From NCBI GenBank assembly GCA_018292915.2, contig JACVVK020000093.1, positions 947,501 to 1,011,500 on the forward strand: DNA of 64,000 nucleotides, read 5' to 3'. Positions 23,981 to 36,644 of the stretch are shown here, piece by piece. The DNA comes from Batillaria attramentaria (Eukaryota; Mollusca; Gastropoda; Batillariidae). A program made the translations under genes and the position numbers. Below the pieces are notes generated by a model, which saw only the letters and a program-made list of their open reading frames with translations, was not told the DNA's origin and did no database searches. Within the stretch, counting starts at the first letter, position 1. Every line of letters begins with the position of its first letter.

Positions 23981-24149
23981 TTGTTGGTTGTTTAGGGGTT
24001 TAACGTCCTTTTCCACCACATACGGGTGATATCAAAAACAGGGCAACGATGAAAAAGCCAGCAGAAATATTTGGCCCCAGCCGGGATACGAACTCACGAC
24101 CCGAGCATTAGAAGTCCAACGCTCTACCATTCGGCCACCCCGGCTCCTC
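23981..24149 (-). mobile_element. SINE-1 copy inside a (CGTG)n tract
   Basis: Full minus-strand copy flanked on both sides by GTGCGTGC repeats. The head is intact (CGGCCACCCCGGCTCC). Confidence 0.9.
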
Positions 24150-24464
24150 GTGTGCGTGCGTGCATGTGTGTGTCTTATCATATAGAGGGCATGCGATGGG
24201 CAGGGTTAGGCTCTCAAGAGTTCAGTTGTCCGGATAAAAACTGAACAATGCGAGGTCTGTTTCTGCAGCAGCATTGTTATAGCTTCCCGTAAAAGCCATT
24301 CTTGTACAGGGAAGTTTCATTAGCATCTAACACGACTACTAATCACTCGCTTCAGAAAAAGATTCCCCGAGCTGCTTCAAAAGCAAGGACGCCATCGTGT
24401 ATTGTCTTGTCGGCAGACCACGGCCAGTGTTCAGCAGTTATATGGCAGAACGGAGAAGATAGAG

Positions 24465-24517
24465 GGAGGCGGAGGGGGGGGGGAGGGGGGTAGGGGGCAG
24501 GGAGAGAGAGAGAGAGA
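24465..24517. repeat. G-rich and (GA)n tract
   Basis: GGGGGGGGGGAGGGGGGTAG followed by GAGAGAGAGAGA abuts the tail of the next SINE-1. Confidence 0.85.
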
Positions 24518-24672
24518 GTTTAACGTCCTTTTCCGCCACATAGGGTGATATCACGGGACAATCAGAATGAGGCCAGCACAAATATTTGGCTCCCAGCCCG
24601 GCGGGGAATCGAACTCACGACCCGAGCATTGAAAGTCCAGCTTTCTACCACTCGATTCAGTCGCGGCTCCCC
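24518..24672 (-). mobile_element. SINE-1 copy, diverged
   Basis: GTTTAACGTCC, GGTGATATCA, TCGAACTCACGACCCGAGCA and CGGCTCCCC are in the expected order, with small indels in body and head. Confidence 0.8.
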
Positions 24673-24939
24673 AGACATCACTGAGATGGCGTGCTGATGC
24701 AAGACGGGATCATCCTCTCAGAATTGGCTTCAGACGCTCCATACCCAGACGATGTATGTCAGTGAGACGATGTATGTCACGCATTCCACCGCCTGAAAAA
24801 AAAACAGCAGCTGGTAACGACACGGTCTCTGACACACTGAAGGGAATCTAGGGCAGCAGACAGTGTGTGATGGGATTTCATTGAAGGGGAGAAAGTCGCC
24901 CAGTCGCTTTTGGGAAAATCTGCAAAACGTGATATGCGG

Positions 24940-25205
24940 GGGTCAGTTTTAGTGAGCTCGCTGAATATAAGCGCTATATAAATTATATCCATTATTAGTA
25001 ATATTGTTGTTATTGTTATTAATATTGTGGGTTTTTTATTATTATTATTATTATTATTCTCATCATTATTATTATTATTATTCTCATCATTATTATTATT
25101 ATTATTCTCATTATCATCATTATTATTAGTGGAATATTATTATTCTCTTCATCATCATTATCATCATTATTACTTTTAGTAATAGTAGTAGTAGTAATAG
25201 TATGG
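24940..25205 (+). repeat. LINE/SINE-type tail with long (ATT)n
   Basis: AATATAAGCGCTATATAAAT is the usual end of ATT-tailed retroposons. It is followed by ~180 bp of ATT/ATC trinucleotide repeats. Confidence 0.65.
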
Positions 25206-25424
25206 GATTTTTGCTTTTTCGGGTCATAAACAACAAATGCAACTTCTGAGAAAGTGTCAAGACTGAATGTAGCATAATAATAAACATGTTAAAACGAGCA
25301 TGTTACGTACACAGCCTGGCTATACCGACATGATTCACACGTCACGCTTTATAGTACCAGCCATTTTCTCAAAATGGCCGCTTTTCAAGTCAACAGCAAC
25401 TTTTCAACAAACATGTTTCAGGCG

Positions 25425-26130
25425 TACACCAAGCTATGGAAATAATTTTTGTACAGCTTATTTTCTGCACTTTTTAATGATACTAATGACGCCTTGAGCC
25501 CAGACTCACAATTTGTCTCCCTTCAGTGTGAACCCATCACATGTGATATCACTGTGCAAACTGAAATGTCCCAAATGTCCACAAAAACAAACTGCTAAAA
25601 ATTGAGGTATTTCTGCTTCCAATATAAAGGGCCCCGAGGCGGGGCTCCCTTTTCCCTTCCCGTTCAGTTTCTTCCTACAGGTTCTGCAAAAATGCCCTAG
25701 CGTCTCACTGTTACAGAAGCAAATGTTTGCCAGTTGGCTCTATATTTAATTTGTGCACCATTCTACGGAAATGTTCAGTGTCCTCCTACAGGTTCTACAA
25801 AAATGCCCTACGTCTCACTGTTAACAGAAGCAAATGTTTGCCAGTTGGCTCTATATTTAATTTGTGCACCATTCTACGGAAAATTAATGCTTAGTGTCTT
25901 CCTACAGGTTCTACAAAAATGCCCTACGTCTCACTGTTAACAGAAGCAAATGTTTGCCAGTTGGCTCTATATTTAATTTGTGCACCATGCTACGGAAATG
26001 ATTTTTATACCAAAAGAAAGTTTATTTTTCTGCACTTTTTAGTGATACTAATAACGCCCAGAATCACCGACAATTTGTCCCCCCTTCTGTAGGAACTAAA
26101 CCACCACAGTCATGTGATATCACTGAGTTT
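25425..26130 (+). repeat. nested tandem repeat, ~112-bp unit
   Basis: TTCCTACAGGTTCTACAAAA, AGAAGCAAATGTTTGCCAGT and TATTTAATTTGTGCACCATT recur at about 25671, 25783 and 25898. Outer blocks also repeat: TTTCTGCACTTTTTAATGAT at 25464 and TTTCTGCACTTTTTAGTGAT at 26029, each followed by 'caatttgtc' and TGTGATATCACTG. So a larger unit was duplicated and its centre then amplified. Confidence 0.8.
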
Positions 26131-26639
26131 GGCGCAAGATGATACAAGACAGAATTATCTTTTCAGAACTGGTTTCGGATTCTCCACACTCAGACGAACT
26201 GAGACAATGTACGGCACACTTGTTCTCACAAAGTGCGGATGACTTGGGCAAATCTGACACACCCGGAAATTGAGACAAGTTCTTATTGTCCGAGAGATAT
26301 GGCAGATCAGGGACAACGGCAAGTTGCCTTCTGAAAAGAATTGTGAAAACTAGGTCAGGTTGCTGAAGAAGAAGGAGAAGAAGAAGAAAAGAAGAAGATT
26401 AATTTGGTTGAACACATTTCGTCAGTACCGCCCATGAGTGTTCCACGTGTTTGACAATATCAGTGACAATAGAGCTTTACAGTTTGACGATGCTGTCCAA
26501 ATTACCCTGGTAATCTTTCTTCAGTAATCTGCTGGGGTTTTAAGTATTGCTTTCCGGCGGATTGTCTCGTTATAGATGTCTGTTTTCTTCGTTTTTATTG
26601 CCTTCGTTTCGTAGTTTTGCTTATCGATACTAGTCTTTG

Positions 26640-26692
26640 TGGCCTGCGCGGCTTTAAGCCCTAAAAACTCACTCACTCACCCTTGCTTATCG
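26640..26692 (-). repeat. repeat R5 copy 1 (~55 bp)
   Basis: TTTGTGGCCTGCGCGGCTTT and AAGCCCTAAAAACTCACTCA recur inverted at 31140-31202 and, diverged, at 34240-34303. Confidence 0.65.
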
Positions 26693-26798
26693 ATTTTGTT
26701 GATGATAGTATGTTTGCCAGACTTGCCAAGTACTGCTGTGCTGTGTACACTGGCGGGTTTTGGGTTACCGGTTTTCTTATTTTGATGTAACCATTTAC

Positions 26799-28140
<1,342 letters not shown>

Positions 28141-28161
28141 CTGTGTGTGTGTGTGGCCACT

Positions 28162-28162
28162 A

Positions 28163-28238
<76 letters not shown>
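28162..28238. repeat. (TG)n microsatellite
   Basis: About 76 bp of uninterrupted TG. Confidence 0.95.
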
Positions 28239-28244
<6 letters not shown>

Positions 28245-28334
28245 GGGGAGAGGGGGATTGCCACTTTACGAAGCTCGAAGGCTGTTTACCGAAAGAGGTG
28301 ATAGTCCCTGTTTGGGCATGGACAGTGTTTTCAT

Positions 28335-28410
28335 AATAATAATAATAATAATTATAGGGCGCCTATCCCCGTGGAACGAGCCCTAGGCGCCTTACAATCT
28401 AAAACCTAAA
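28335..28410 (-). repeat. ATT-tailed retroposon end
   Basis: ATAATAATAATAATAATTAT, then AGGGCGCCTATCCC and CCTAGGCGCCTTACAATC. Confidence 0.6.
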
Positions 28411-28484
28411 AAAAGCACAAAAACCCCATTCACTCAACTCAATGTACACTGCGTAAGAACAACTAAAATTAAAAAAAATAGAAG

Positions 28485-28487
<3 letters not shown>

Positions 28488-28555
<68 letters not shown>
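28488..28555. repeat. (CA)n microsatellite
   Basis: About 66 bp of CA in an A-rich context. Confidence 0.95.
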
Positions 28556-28559
28556 CTGA

Positions 28560-29108
28560 AAAAAAGAAAAAAGGCAGAGACCAAGATAAAAAAAAACAAA
28601 CCAAGAACAAGTGCCAGTGATAAAACCCAAAACAAAAGAACAGATTAAAATGAGACAGACATCATACATTTGCGCCGGCTTCTTGTGTGAGGCAAGTACG
28701 GCATCTTTAACGCGTGGTGCAAATTTGAATGCCGATGGTGATAGTTCAAATCAAACTTCGTTCCTTGTTCACACACGCTAAAATAAAAACAGCGCATTTC
28801 TGGCACTGAGCACTTCATCAAACTAAGCAAGAATACGCGCCTGCAAGTAGGGCACAGAAATCTCCTAGCGACAAAACCAGTGCACGTATGAGCCCCAAGG
28901 GCAGGAACTGGTGTTTGACAGCTTCGCGAGTTAATGGAATTTGACGCTTGTCGAGGTCGTGGCCATTAGTTGGGCGATTACAGGACCCTAGCAATGGATT
29001 GGAATACACGTAGCTGCCTCGTGGGCGAAAGCCTGTTAACAAGGGGTGTAGCCGAAATGTACGGGAGTGCTTTCGGTGCTACCAGTTTTACTGAAAAGTA
29101 ACGCTGCT
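28560..29108. other. unassigned sequence
   Basis: A-rich at first, then no repeat or gene recognised. Confidence 0.4.
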
Positions 29109-29109
29109 A

Positions 29110-29255
29110 GAAGGCGATTGGCCTGAATGAACGGTCCCACATACTTCAGCTGGAAGTTTGATTTCCGCCCCCCAAGTGGGGTTCGAATCCTGAACCTGTA
29201 GCATTAGTGGCAGGGGACCTTACCTCTACACCACGAACTGCCCAAAGACTAGCAG
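29110..29255 (-). mobile_element. SINE-2 head fragment
   Basis: GGCCTGAATGAACGGTCCCA, GGGGTTCGAATCCTGAACC (B-box complement) and CCTCTACACCACGAACTGCC (A-box side) match the head of SINE-2 at 36170-36296. Confidence 0.7.
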
Positions 29256-29334
29256 CAAAGGGTTAAAGTGATACCATTGGTCCTAAGAAGAAGAAGAAGA
29301 AGAATTTCAGGTTTTTTGTTTGTTTGTTTGGTTT

Positions 29335-29480
29335 TCTTTTTGATTTTTCTGTCCCAACTCTTCGCCAGCTCCAGTGGTGTTCCTCCCAGGTCATGGGTGG
29401 AATCCATGGAGGGCTTGGCAGCTGGGGCAATTTTTATCATGCATGATAATGGAGATGAGGATGATGGTATGATGATGCTG
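29335..29480 (-). mobile_element. SINE-4 3' part
   Basis: CCAACTCTTCGCCAGCTCCA, GGGTGGAATCCATGGAGGGC and GATGGTATGATGATGCTGTG are the inverse of 54100-54225, the 3' part of SINE-4. Confidence 0.7.
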
Positions 29481-29565
29481 TGGAGGTGGGGGGGGGCGAA
29501 AGGGGGGGGGGTCGAGGGGAGGAGGGGGGTCGAGGGGGGAGGGGGGCGCGGAGGGGGGGGGGGTA
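29481..29565. repeat. G-rich tract
   Basis: About 85 bp of nearly pure purine G runs, which could form G-quadruplexes. The Gly/Arg and Pro frames over it are artefacts. Confidence 0.85.
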
Positions 29566-30116
29566 CAACTGCAGCGTCAGAAATATACGTGGGTGAAATC
29601 TGGTTCATGGAAGAAACTTCACACTTTCTACAGGATCCTACAGGATCCTACACGCACTTTTCATTGGATCCAATCCTAGCCCTCCATTTTTTTAATCGCA
29701 CATATGAAATCAGGAGCATTCCCCCGGTCCTGCTTGCCAGCTTTCTTATTTGTGTGAAGTCAGGGATCTTGACCCTAATCAACAAAACCTCTCACATTGT
29801 AAGAGATCCCTACAGAATGCCGTGCTTTCTGATTCCCTAGGATAATGATTCGGACACCTGTCTGGCTGCAAGACTGACGCGGCACAGCTAGCCCTGAACT
29901 TTTCAGCAAAGGAATGAAAAAAAAAATTGACGGAAATTAAATTGGACATTTGACTTCGCGGCTATCGGCCTGCTGATTACAAAGCAATATTGCTTCTGGA
30001 TCCGCGAGACAGTATTTCTGAGGTAAGGCTGGGTAGCGAAGGTTCAAGCAATATTCGCAGCGCTGATCTCAGCTTCAGAGGTCAGACCATGGTTATAATT
30101 GTTTGAAAAACAATAT
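29566..30116. other. unassigned sequence
   Basis: Only a 12-bp duplication (TCCTACAGGATCCTACACGC region near 29635) was noticed. Confidence 0.4.
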
Positions 30117-31139
<1,023 letters not shown>

Positions 31140-31202
31140 GAGTGAGTGAGTGAGTTTTTAGGGCTTAAAGCCGCGCAAGCCACAAAGACTAATTCGCGGC
31201 TG
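31140..31202 (+). repeat. repeat R5 copy 2
   Basis: GAGTGAGTGAGTGAGTTTTT, GGGCTTAAAGCCGCGCAAGC and ACAAAGACTAATTCGCGGC. Inverse of 26640-26692. Confidence 0.65.
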
Positions 31203-31334
31203 ATCCTTTGTAGCAATGTAACAGCAATGTAACAGCGATCCAGCATCAAAGATCATCAAATAATATGACTCCGTGACTATGGACAACTGTTTTGATTGTA
31301 GTAGTCTTGACGAAGGTAGTAATTAGCTCAAATT

Positions 31335-32215
31335 TCGATTTTCCATCCGGTGTAAAGTTGCTGGGTTTTTTTCCCACATTTATTAGCTATGTTGAAAATA
31401 ATATGGTGAAAAACAGTTTCAAAATTTTCATATTTCCCCTGTTTGGGTTTTGTCGTATTGTTCGTTTGTCGTGCTATTCCAGTACAAAGTTGAGTCAATT
31501 TTTTTTGAGGGGGCCATTTTTGATAAGTACAGCTTTCTAAACAGTTTCAAATGTTACACATATTCCTGTTGGGTTTTGTTGTGTTGTTGTTCATTTTGTT
31601 GTGTAACTTCCAGTACAAAGCTAGGTCTAATTACTTCTCTTTTTTTGAGGGGGTTGGGGGGGGGGCATTTTCAGTGAGTACATGTACAGCTTCCTAAACA
31701 GTTTCAGAAGTTACGCATATTCCTGTTTGCTTTTTGTCGTGTTGTTGTTCGTGTGTTGTGCAGTTCCAGTACAAAGCTAGATCTTATTTATTTATTTTAT
31801 ATTATTTTATATTATTATGATTTTTTTTTTTTATTATTATTTTTTTTTTTTTTTGGGGGGGGGGGGGAGATTTTTAGTGAGTACATGTACAGCTTCCTAA
31901 ACAGTTTCAAAAATTACACATATTCCTGTTTGCTTTTTGTCGTGTTGTTGTTCATGTGCTGTGCAACTCCAGTACAAAGCTAGATCTTATTTATTTATTT
32001 TATTTTGTGCAATTCCAGTATAAAGCTAGGTCTTATTTATTTATTTTATTTTGTTTATTTTATTTTGTTTTATTTTATTTTACTTTTTGGAAGGGGGGAG
32101 GGTGTTGGTTTAGTAAGTACAGCTTCCTAAACAATATAAAAAATTACACATATTCCTGTTTGCTTTTTGTCGTGTTGTTGTCGTTCGTGTGTTGTGCAAT
32201 TCCAGTACAGCTGCA
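31335..32215 (+). repeat. tandem repeat with growing unit, about 5 copies
   Basis: CCTGTTTG.TTTTTGTCGTGTTG plus TTCCAGTACAAAG recurs at about 31438, 31565, 31723, 31925 and 32155. AACAGTTTCAAAA-type phrases precede each. Spacing rises from 127 to 230 bp because the T-rich/G-rich spacer and the TTTATTTATTTTAT tract lengthen. Confidence 0.8.
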
Positions 32216-33060
32216 GTGCGTCAGGTTCGATTTATCGCTTCTACAATTCTGCCCAGTTGATTGTTGACTTGATACGTACCATACACACTCCTAAATCCCC
32301 GGTCTCATCAACTTACTTTCACGCCACATCGACCGCGCCGCCATCCTTTTCCCCGTCTCTGATGACCGTAATTGTCTGGAAGGCCGAGGTCAATATTTGG
32401 CGGGTCGCACAACCAAAGTTTCTTTAATCAACCGAGCCCTCCCAGGACCATCTGGTCGACGCCATAATTGATCGTTTTAACGGCTTCGGAGGTCACTCGA
32501 ACGCTATTGACACGTTTGGGGTCGTGGTGGTGGTTGTGGTGGTGGTAGCAAGGCAGACAAAAACACTAGAGGACAAGAAAAATCAATGATCGACCCCCTT
32601 CATTAGTAAGATTGTCGTGCCGGAAAGTAGGTGCTAAGAGTTGTCTCTCTTGGCCGAGAAGGACGTTAGAGTTATTTCTCTTGAGAAAAAAAAAGAAAGA
32701 AAAAAAAAAGCTGGAATTACGGCGGAGAAGTCATTTCTCCAGCGAGTGAGTTCTTGGGGTTGTTAGAGGTTGACATGTGTCAGTTAGACCAGGCCCGTGA
32801 TCCAGCAATTTGTGCTCTAGTTCGAAGTCATCAGAGGATGAGACGCCAGTCCGGAAACAGCTTTATTTCGTTCTATCACAAGGTTATTTTCGAAATGTGG
32901 CCATGGTTTAAGCAGCATCACGTTTTCGTCTGATGGCAAAATTGCACAAAATGTTCACCGATCGAAAACACTCTTGTCTTTGAGTCTGTCTGAGAACTTC
33001 ATTAGTGGGGATTTTTTTTATTGTTGTTGTTGTTGTTGGCCAAATTGCAGAAATGTTCAC
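32216..33060. other. unassigned sequence
   Basis: Short GT-rich and poly-A patches only. The phrase AAATTGCA(C/G)AAA.TGTTCAC occurs at 32939 and 33041, a local ~100-bp duplication. Confidence 0.4.
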
Positions 33061-33324
33061 TGATAGAAAACGTTTTTGTCTTTCAGTCTGGAAGTAGTCA
33101 GAGACGAGCTCCAGTAGTTTGAAACCTGTGTTGTCGTTGTTGTTGTCGTAGCTGTTGTTGGAGTCAAAACGAGCTCTGGTAGACTATGAATTGTTGTTGT
33201 TGTTGTTGTTGTTGTTGCCGTAGCTGTTGTTGGAGTCAAAACGAGCTCTGGTAGACTAAGAATTGTTGTTGTTGTTGTTGTCGTAGCTGTTGTTGGAGTC
33301 AAAACGAGCTCTGGTAGACTATGA

Positions 33325-33362
<38 letters not shown>

Positions 33363-33670
33363 CGTAGCTGTTGTTGGAATCAAAACGAGCTCTGGTAGAC
33401 TATGAATTGTTGTTGTTGTTGTTGTTGCCGTAGCTGTTGTTGGAGTCAAAACGAGCTCTGGTAGACTATGAATTGTTGTTGTTGTTGTTGTTGTCGTAGC
33501 TGTTGTTGGAGTCAAAACGAGCTCTGGTAGACAAAGAACTATTGTTGTTGTTGTTGTTGCTGCTGCTGTTGCATGTGTTGTCGTTGTTGTCGTAGCTGTT
33601 GTTGGAGTCAAAACGAGCTCTGGTAGATTAAGAACTATTGTCGTTGTTGTTGCTGCTGCTGCTGTCGGCC
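33057..33670 (-). repeat. 60-85-bp minisatellite with (GTT)n core
   Basis: GGAGTCAAAACGAGCTCTGG and GTAGACTATGAA alternate with (GTT)n of varying length and CGTAGCTGTTGTTG, about 8 units. Because length changes come in threes, a minus-strand frame of 184 codons (SLPELVLTPTTAT plus poly-Thr) remains open. I do not call it a gene. Confidence 0.85.
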
Positions 33671-34235
33671 ATGTGTGTGGTTCACTTTTCTTTCATTAAT
33701 TTCAAATTTTCTTCCAAATATTGACATTTGTTCATCTGCGCCTAACTGCCTCTTTAGCCGGGCTGTTTTTATATCCGTGCTTGCCGGCTGCCAGGAAACG
33801 CTCTCAGTTTTTTCCCGGCTAGATTTTAAACCATTATCGACAAGTCTCAGTATAAAACTTTTTAAAAAATCTATGTAGGAAATACCTACTCCAGCCGACT
33901 TGTCCGCATACTAAAGTATGGGCGTCGCCTGCTTTCGGCCGGTGAGGGAACGGGTACTCGGGAACACGAGCAAATATCGTATTTACCCTTCCCCGGCGCT
34001 CAGGTAATCGACCGCCGTCCTGTAGGTATTTGCTTTCCATTCTGGGATCCGCAAACTACGTCACATGCGCAGGATGTCCTCAGCGGTGTGTCGCAGTATC
34101 ATTATCATCGCCGTGGTTATTAGTTTAAACGCTCTGATTTCATGTTTGCTGGGGCTTCTCGGAAGCCAAGTTATGTTTTGGGATAGTTGCGGTTGTGATA
34201 GCGCCTCTACGCTCGAATTAGTCTCCTGTAACAGG
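33671..34235. other. unassigned sequence
   Basis: No repeat or exon recognised. Confidence 0.4.
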
Positions 34236-34239
34236 GTTG

Positions 34240-34303
34240 ATTAGTTAGTTATTTAGGGTTTTACGCCGCGCAAGCTGCAAAGACCATTAATTTTCGCGGC
34301 TAC
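34240..34303 (+). repeat. repeat R5 copy 3, diverged
   Basis: TTAGGGTTTTACGCCGCGCA, AGCTGCAAAGACCATTAATT and TTCGCGGC align with R5 at 31157. Confidence 0.6.
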
Positions 34304-34309
34304 TGTAAC

Positions 34310-34895
34310 GGGGGAGGGGGTCTCTGCTCCCCCCTCCCCCCCCCTCCCCTCTAGCTTTGGCCAGAAATGTTCATCCCGAAAAACTCCTAAAATATTGTGA
34401 CCCTCCACCACGAATTGAGTCTTCTTGTGCTATTTGTTCATGTTACACGACGACTCATTTCGTGATGGAGGGTCACATTATATGCAATTCTAAATTCTCA
34501 AATAACTGAGCTGACGGCCGCTCGTACAACGTGAATGTAATGTGTTTAAGAGAATGCACGTGATTTGAGAGAATGCGTGTGACTCACGTGCGTGTGCGTG
34601 TTGTGTTCAACTCGCGGTGCTTTGAGAAAAGCGCCCACATAATCCATTATCAATGATTACTACCATCTCTGAATGCTCACGGCGCCGCAGGGCTGGAGGA
34701 CGAAGCAGTGAAAGCCTGCTGCCGTTAAGCGCTACTTTGTGTGCAAACCTCCACCCTGCTAGGCTGCACGAGCCGGCGAAAATTCGTATTCTCCTACTCA
34801 GCGGTTAACCGTGCCGCAACAACTACCTGGCTCCTTGTGATATTCGCGTGGCTTGTACCCTTCTGTAGGCGCGGTGCCAACCTGTGAGAAGCTGC
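34310..34895. other. C-rich tract and unassigned sequence
   Basis: C-rich 34324-34350. AAGCCTGCTGCCGTTAAG near 34712, preceded by GGCTGGAGGACGAAGCAGTG, is the inverse of the SINE-1 flank at 58153-58195, so that flank is itself repetitive. Confidence 0.5.
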
Positions 34896-34972
34896 CACCG
34901 TGCAGGTGTCTAAGTAGTACGACACTCGACACTACCAAAAGAGCTCAAAGCGATTTGCGAGCACAGCATTCA
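34896..34972 (-). repeat. repeat R1 fragment
   Basis: GTGCAGGTGTCTAAGTAGTA and AGAGCTCAAAGCGATTTGCG match the 5' end of R1 in inverse. Confidence 0.6.
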
Positions 34973-35224
34973 TGGCACGCGGGCCTTTAAATGCTAGACG
35001 GGTTCCGCATCAGTGGGCCCGGCCAGCCGCAGTGTGGAGGGATGCGGCTATCTGATCGTTAAACTTTATACCGCAGCGATTACCAAAATGCCAAACTGCC
35101 GAACGGGTCATCTGTGTGATGAAAGCTCTAGATCTACTCTACACGATTACAAGTCAGCTTCTGTATAACCATGTTGATCTGCGAAAAGCTTCTCAAGCTG
35201 AATTCCGAGACGTAACATGAAACA

Positions 35225-35320
35225 TGCCGGAGAGCGATAATTCAGCTTCTTGGCGGCCCCGACTGTCTGGAACTCCTTGCCAGTCGAACTCCGCCTTCAG
35301 CCTTCACTGCCCATGTTTAA
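35225..35320 (+). mobile_element. LINE ORF2 C-terminal fragment, third copy
   Basis: One frame reads FLAAPTVWNSLPVELR and then LPMFKT, the LINE ORF2 C-terminal pattern. It stops at the start of a MITE-A fragment at 35321. Confidence 0.65.
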
Positions 35321-35469
35321 AACGGCATAGGCACCTTGCTGGAATGGGCCCGCTTCTGGTGTAAAACAAAAAAAAACAACAGAAAATTTAACCGTAGAGC
35401 TAGTTTAGTTCGAGGTTAGACTCTAACCCGGGGCTAAACTCCCTAACCCCGACTTTTACATGCGGGCCC
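35321..35469 (-). mobile_element. MITE-A copy 4, left half missing
   Basis: AACGGCATAGGCACCTTGCT to CATGCGGGCCC matches the right half of copy 3. Confidence 0.8.
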
Positions 35470-35555
35470 TGGCCTTTTTTCTCGTTGCCCCGTCTTTGGT
35501 ATCACCCATTCTTGGTGAAAAAGGGAGTTAAACTTCCAAACACCCACCCACCCAC
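35470..35555 (+). mobile_element. SINE-1 fragment (3' part)
   Basis: TTTCTCGTTGCCCCGTCTTT, GGGAGTTAAACTTCC and CACCCACCCACCCACC. It meets the next copy tail-to-tail. Confidence 0.75.
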
Positions 35556-35694
35556 CCACCACATACGGGTGATATCAAAGACGGGGCAACAAGAAAAAGA
35601 CCAGCACAAATATTTGGCCCCAGCTGGGATTCGAACTCACGACCCCGAGCATTGAAAGTCCAACGCTCTACCATTCGGCTATCCCGGATCTCCC
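35556..35694 (-). mobile_element. SINE-1 copy, tail-to-tail partner
   Basis: ACCACATACGGGTGATATCA to CCATTCGGCTATCCCGG on the minus strand. Only the distal tail is shared with the neighbour. Confidence 0.85.
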
Positions 35695-35696
35695 CA

Positions 35697-36345
35697 GACT
35701 GCGACAGCGTCGGTCATGCTGGCACTGAGCCGGCTGAAGCGTACTCGATGACGCGGCGACCACACTGAGCGCTCCAGTCGTGTGACGACAGCCGTAGAAT
35801 ATGACTGCTGGAACGCTCGCGCAAACTGTAAACGACTTTGTATCGCATTAAGAGCTTTACTAACCATCAAGGTAGAGTATTTAATAATAATAATAATAAT
35901 AATAATGAGTATTGTATAGGCGCTTTACCCAATTTCATGAATCGGCTCAAAGCGCCGCGAACTGAACCCAACACGCACGCTCACGTGAATCACACGCATT
36001 CTCTCACACACTTGACATAAACACATTACAATCACGTGGTGCGAAGGGTCAGCTCAGCTATTTAAATTTCGAAATTTAGAATTGCATTTATTTTTCAAAT
36101 TTGGTGGGCTGAACATTTCCAAAACAGAGGGGGAGGAAGCCGGAGTACCCGGAGAGAACCCCCGACGATCGGCCTGAATGAACGGTGCCACATACGAGAA
36201 GGAAACATTCTTTGCCCCGAGTGAGACTCGAACCCCTGACCTCTCGCATTGGTGACAGGTCTATTAACCACTAGACCACCGACCGCCCCATTTGGAGGGT
36301 ACAGGCACACTCACGAGCGAAACTGTTCCAAAACGTAATATGACA
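35697..36345 (+). repeat. repeat R1 copy split by SINE-2
   Basis: GACAGCGTCGGTCATGCTGG to AAGGTAGAGTATTTAA (35880), then after the SINE-2 GTACAGGCACACTCACGAGC and GAAACTGTTCC. The first ~70 bp of R1 are missing. Confidence 0.8.
35882..36296 (-). mobile_element. SINE-2 full-length copy inserted in R1
   Basis: From the right: the head has GGTGGTCTAGTGGTTAATAG (A-box region) and AGGGGTTCGAGTC (B-box); the body has GGGTTCTCTCCGGGTACTCC; the end is GGTAAAGCGCCTATAC with an (ATT)n tail at 35882. The tail resembles the LINE 3' end at 1742-1815. A LINE-like shared tail suggests that LINE as the mobilising partner. Confidence 0.8.
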
Positions 36346-36558
36346 GCACAGATGGAACAAGCCCGTTTAAAGTAATTCGTTGTGCACCTGCGCGGATGGT
36401 ACCTTCGGTTAATAGATGTGGACGTTAAGGACTACTTCACGCAGTGTTTTCGACAGTTAGGCTGTCAAATGTCAGACATAAACTTGGGCAACATTGCACG
36501 CCTCGGACAGGGATGAGACATATGTGTCGGCTGCTTGCAGCGCAGCTGGGTGCATTGC

Positions 36559-36562
<4 letters not shown>

Positions 36563-36640
<78 letters not shown>
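36563..36640. repeat. (TG)n microsatellite
   Basis: About 78 bp of TG. Confidence 0.95.
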
Positions 36641-36643
<3 letters not shown>

Positions 36644-36644
36644 C

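Larger units (their letters stand above)
23255..24296 (+). repeat. direct ~145-bp duplication, ~895 bp apart
   Basis: TTATCATATAGAGGGCAT, AGTTGTCCGGATAAA and GCAGCATTGTTATAGCTTCC occur in the same order at about 23268-23395 and 24175-24296. Both units follow a CGTG tract. The second CGTG tract carries the SINE-1 insertion. Confidence 0.85.

Noticed and set aside
25465..26130. LTR retrotransposon (two ~100-bp direct repeats ~565 bp apart)
   Set aside because: The interior is tandem 112-bp units without primer-binding site, polypurine tract or coding content; a nested tandem repeat explains it.
33057..33611. 184-codon Thr-rich minus-strand ORF
   Set aside because: It is a (GTT)n minisatellite with triplet length variation; no start context, signal peptide or unique domain is evident.
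35680..36345. CRISPR-like or regulatory direct repeats
   Set aside because: They are copies of dispersed repeat R1 at irregular distances; there are no spacers.
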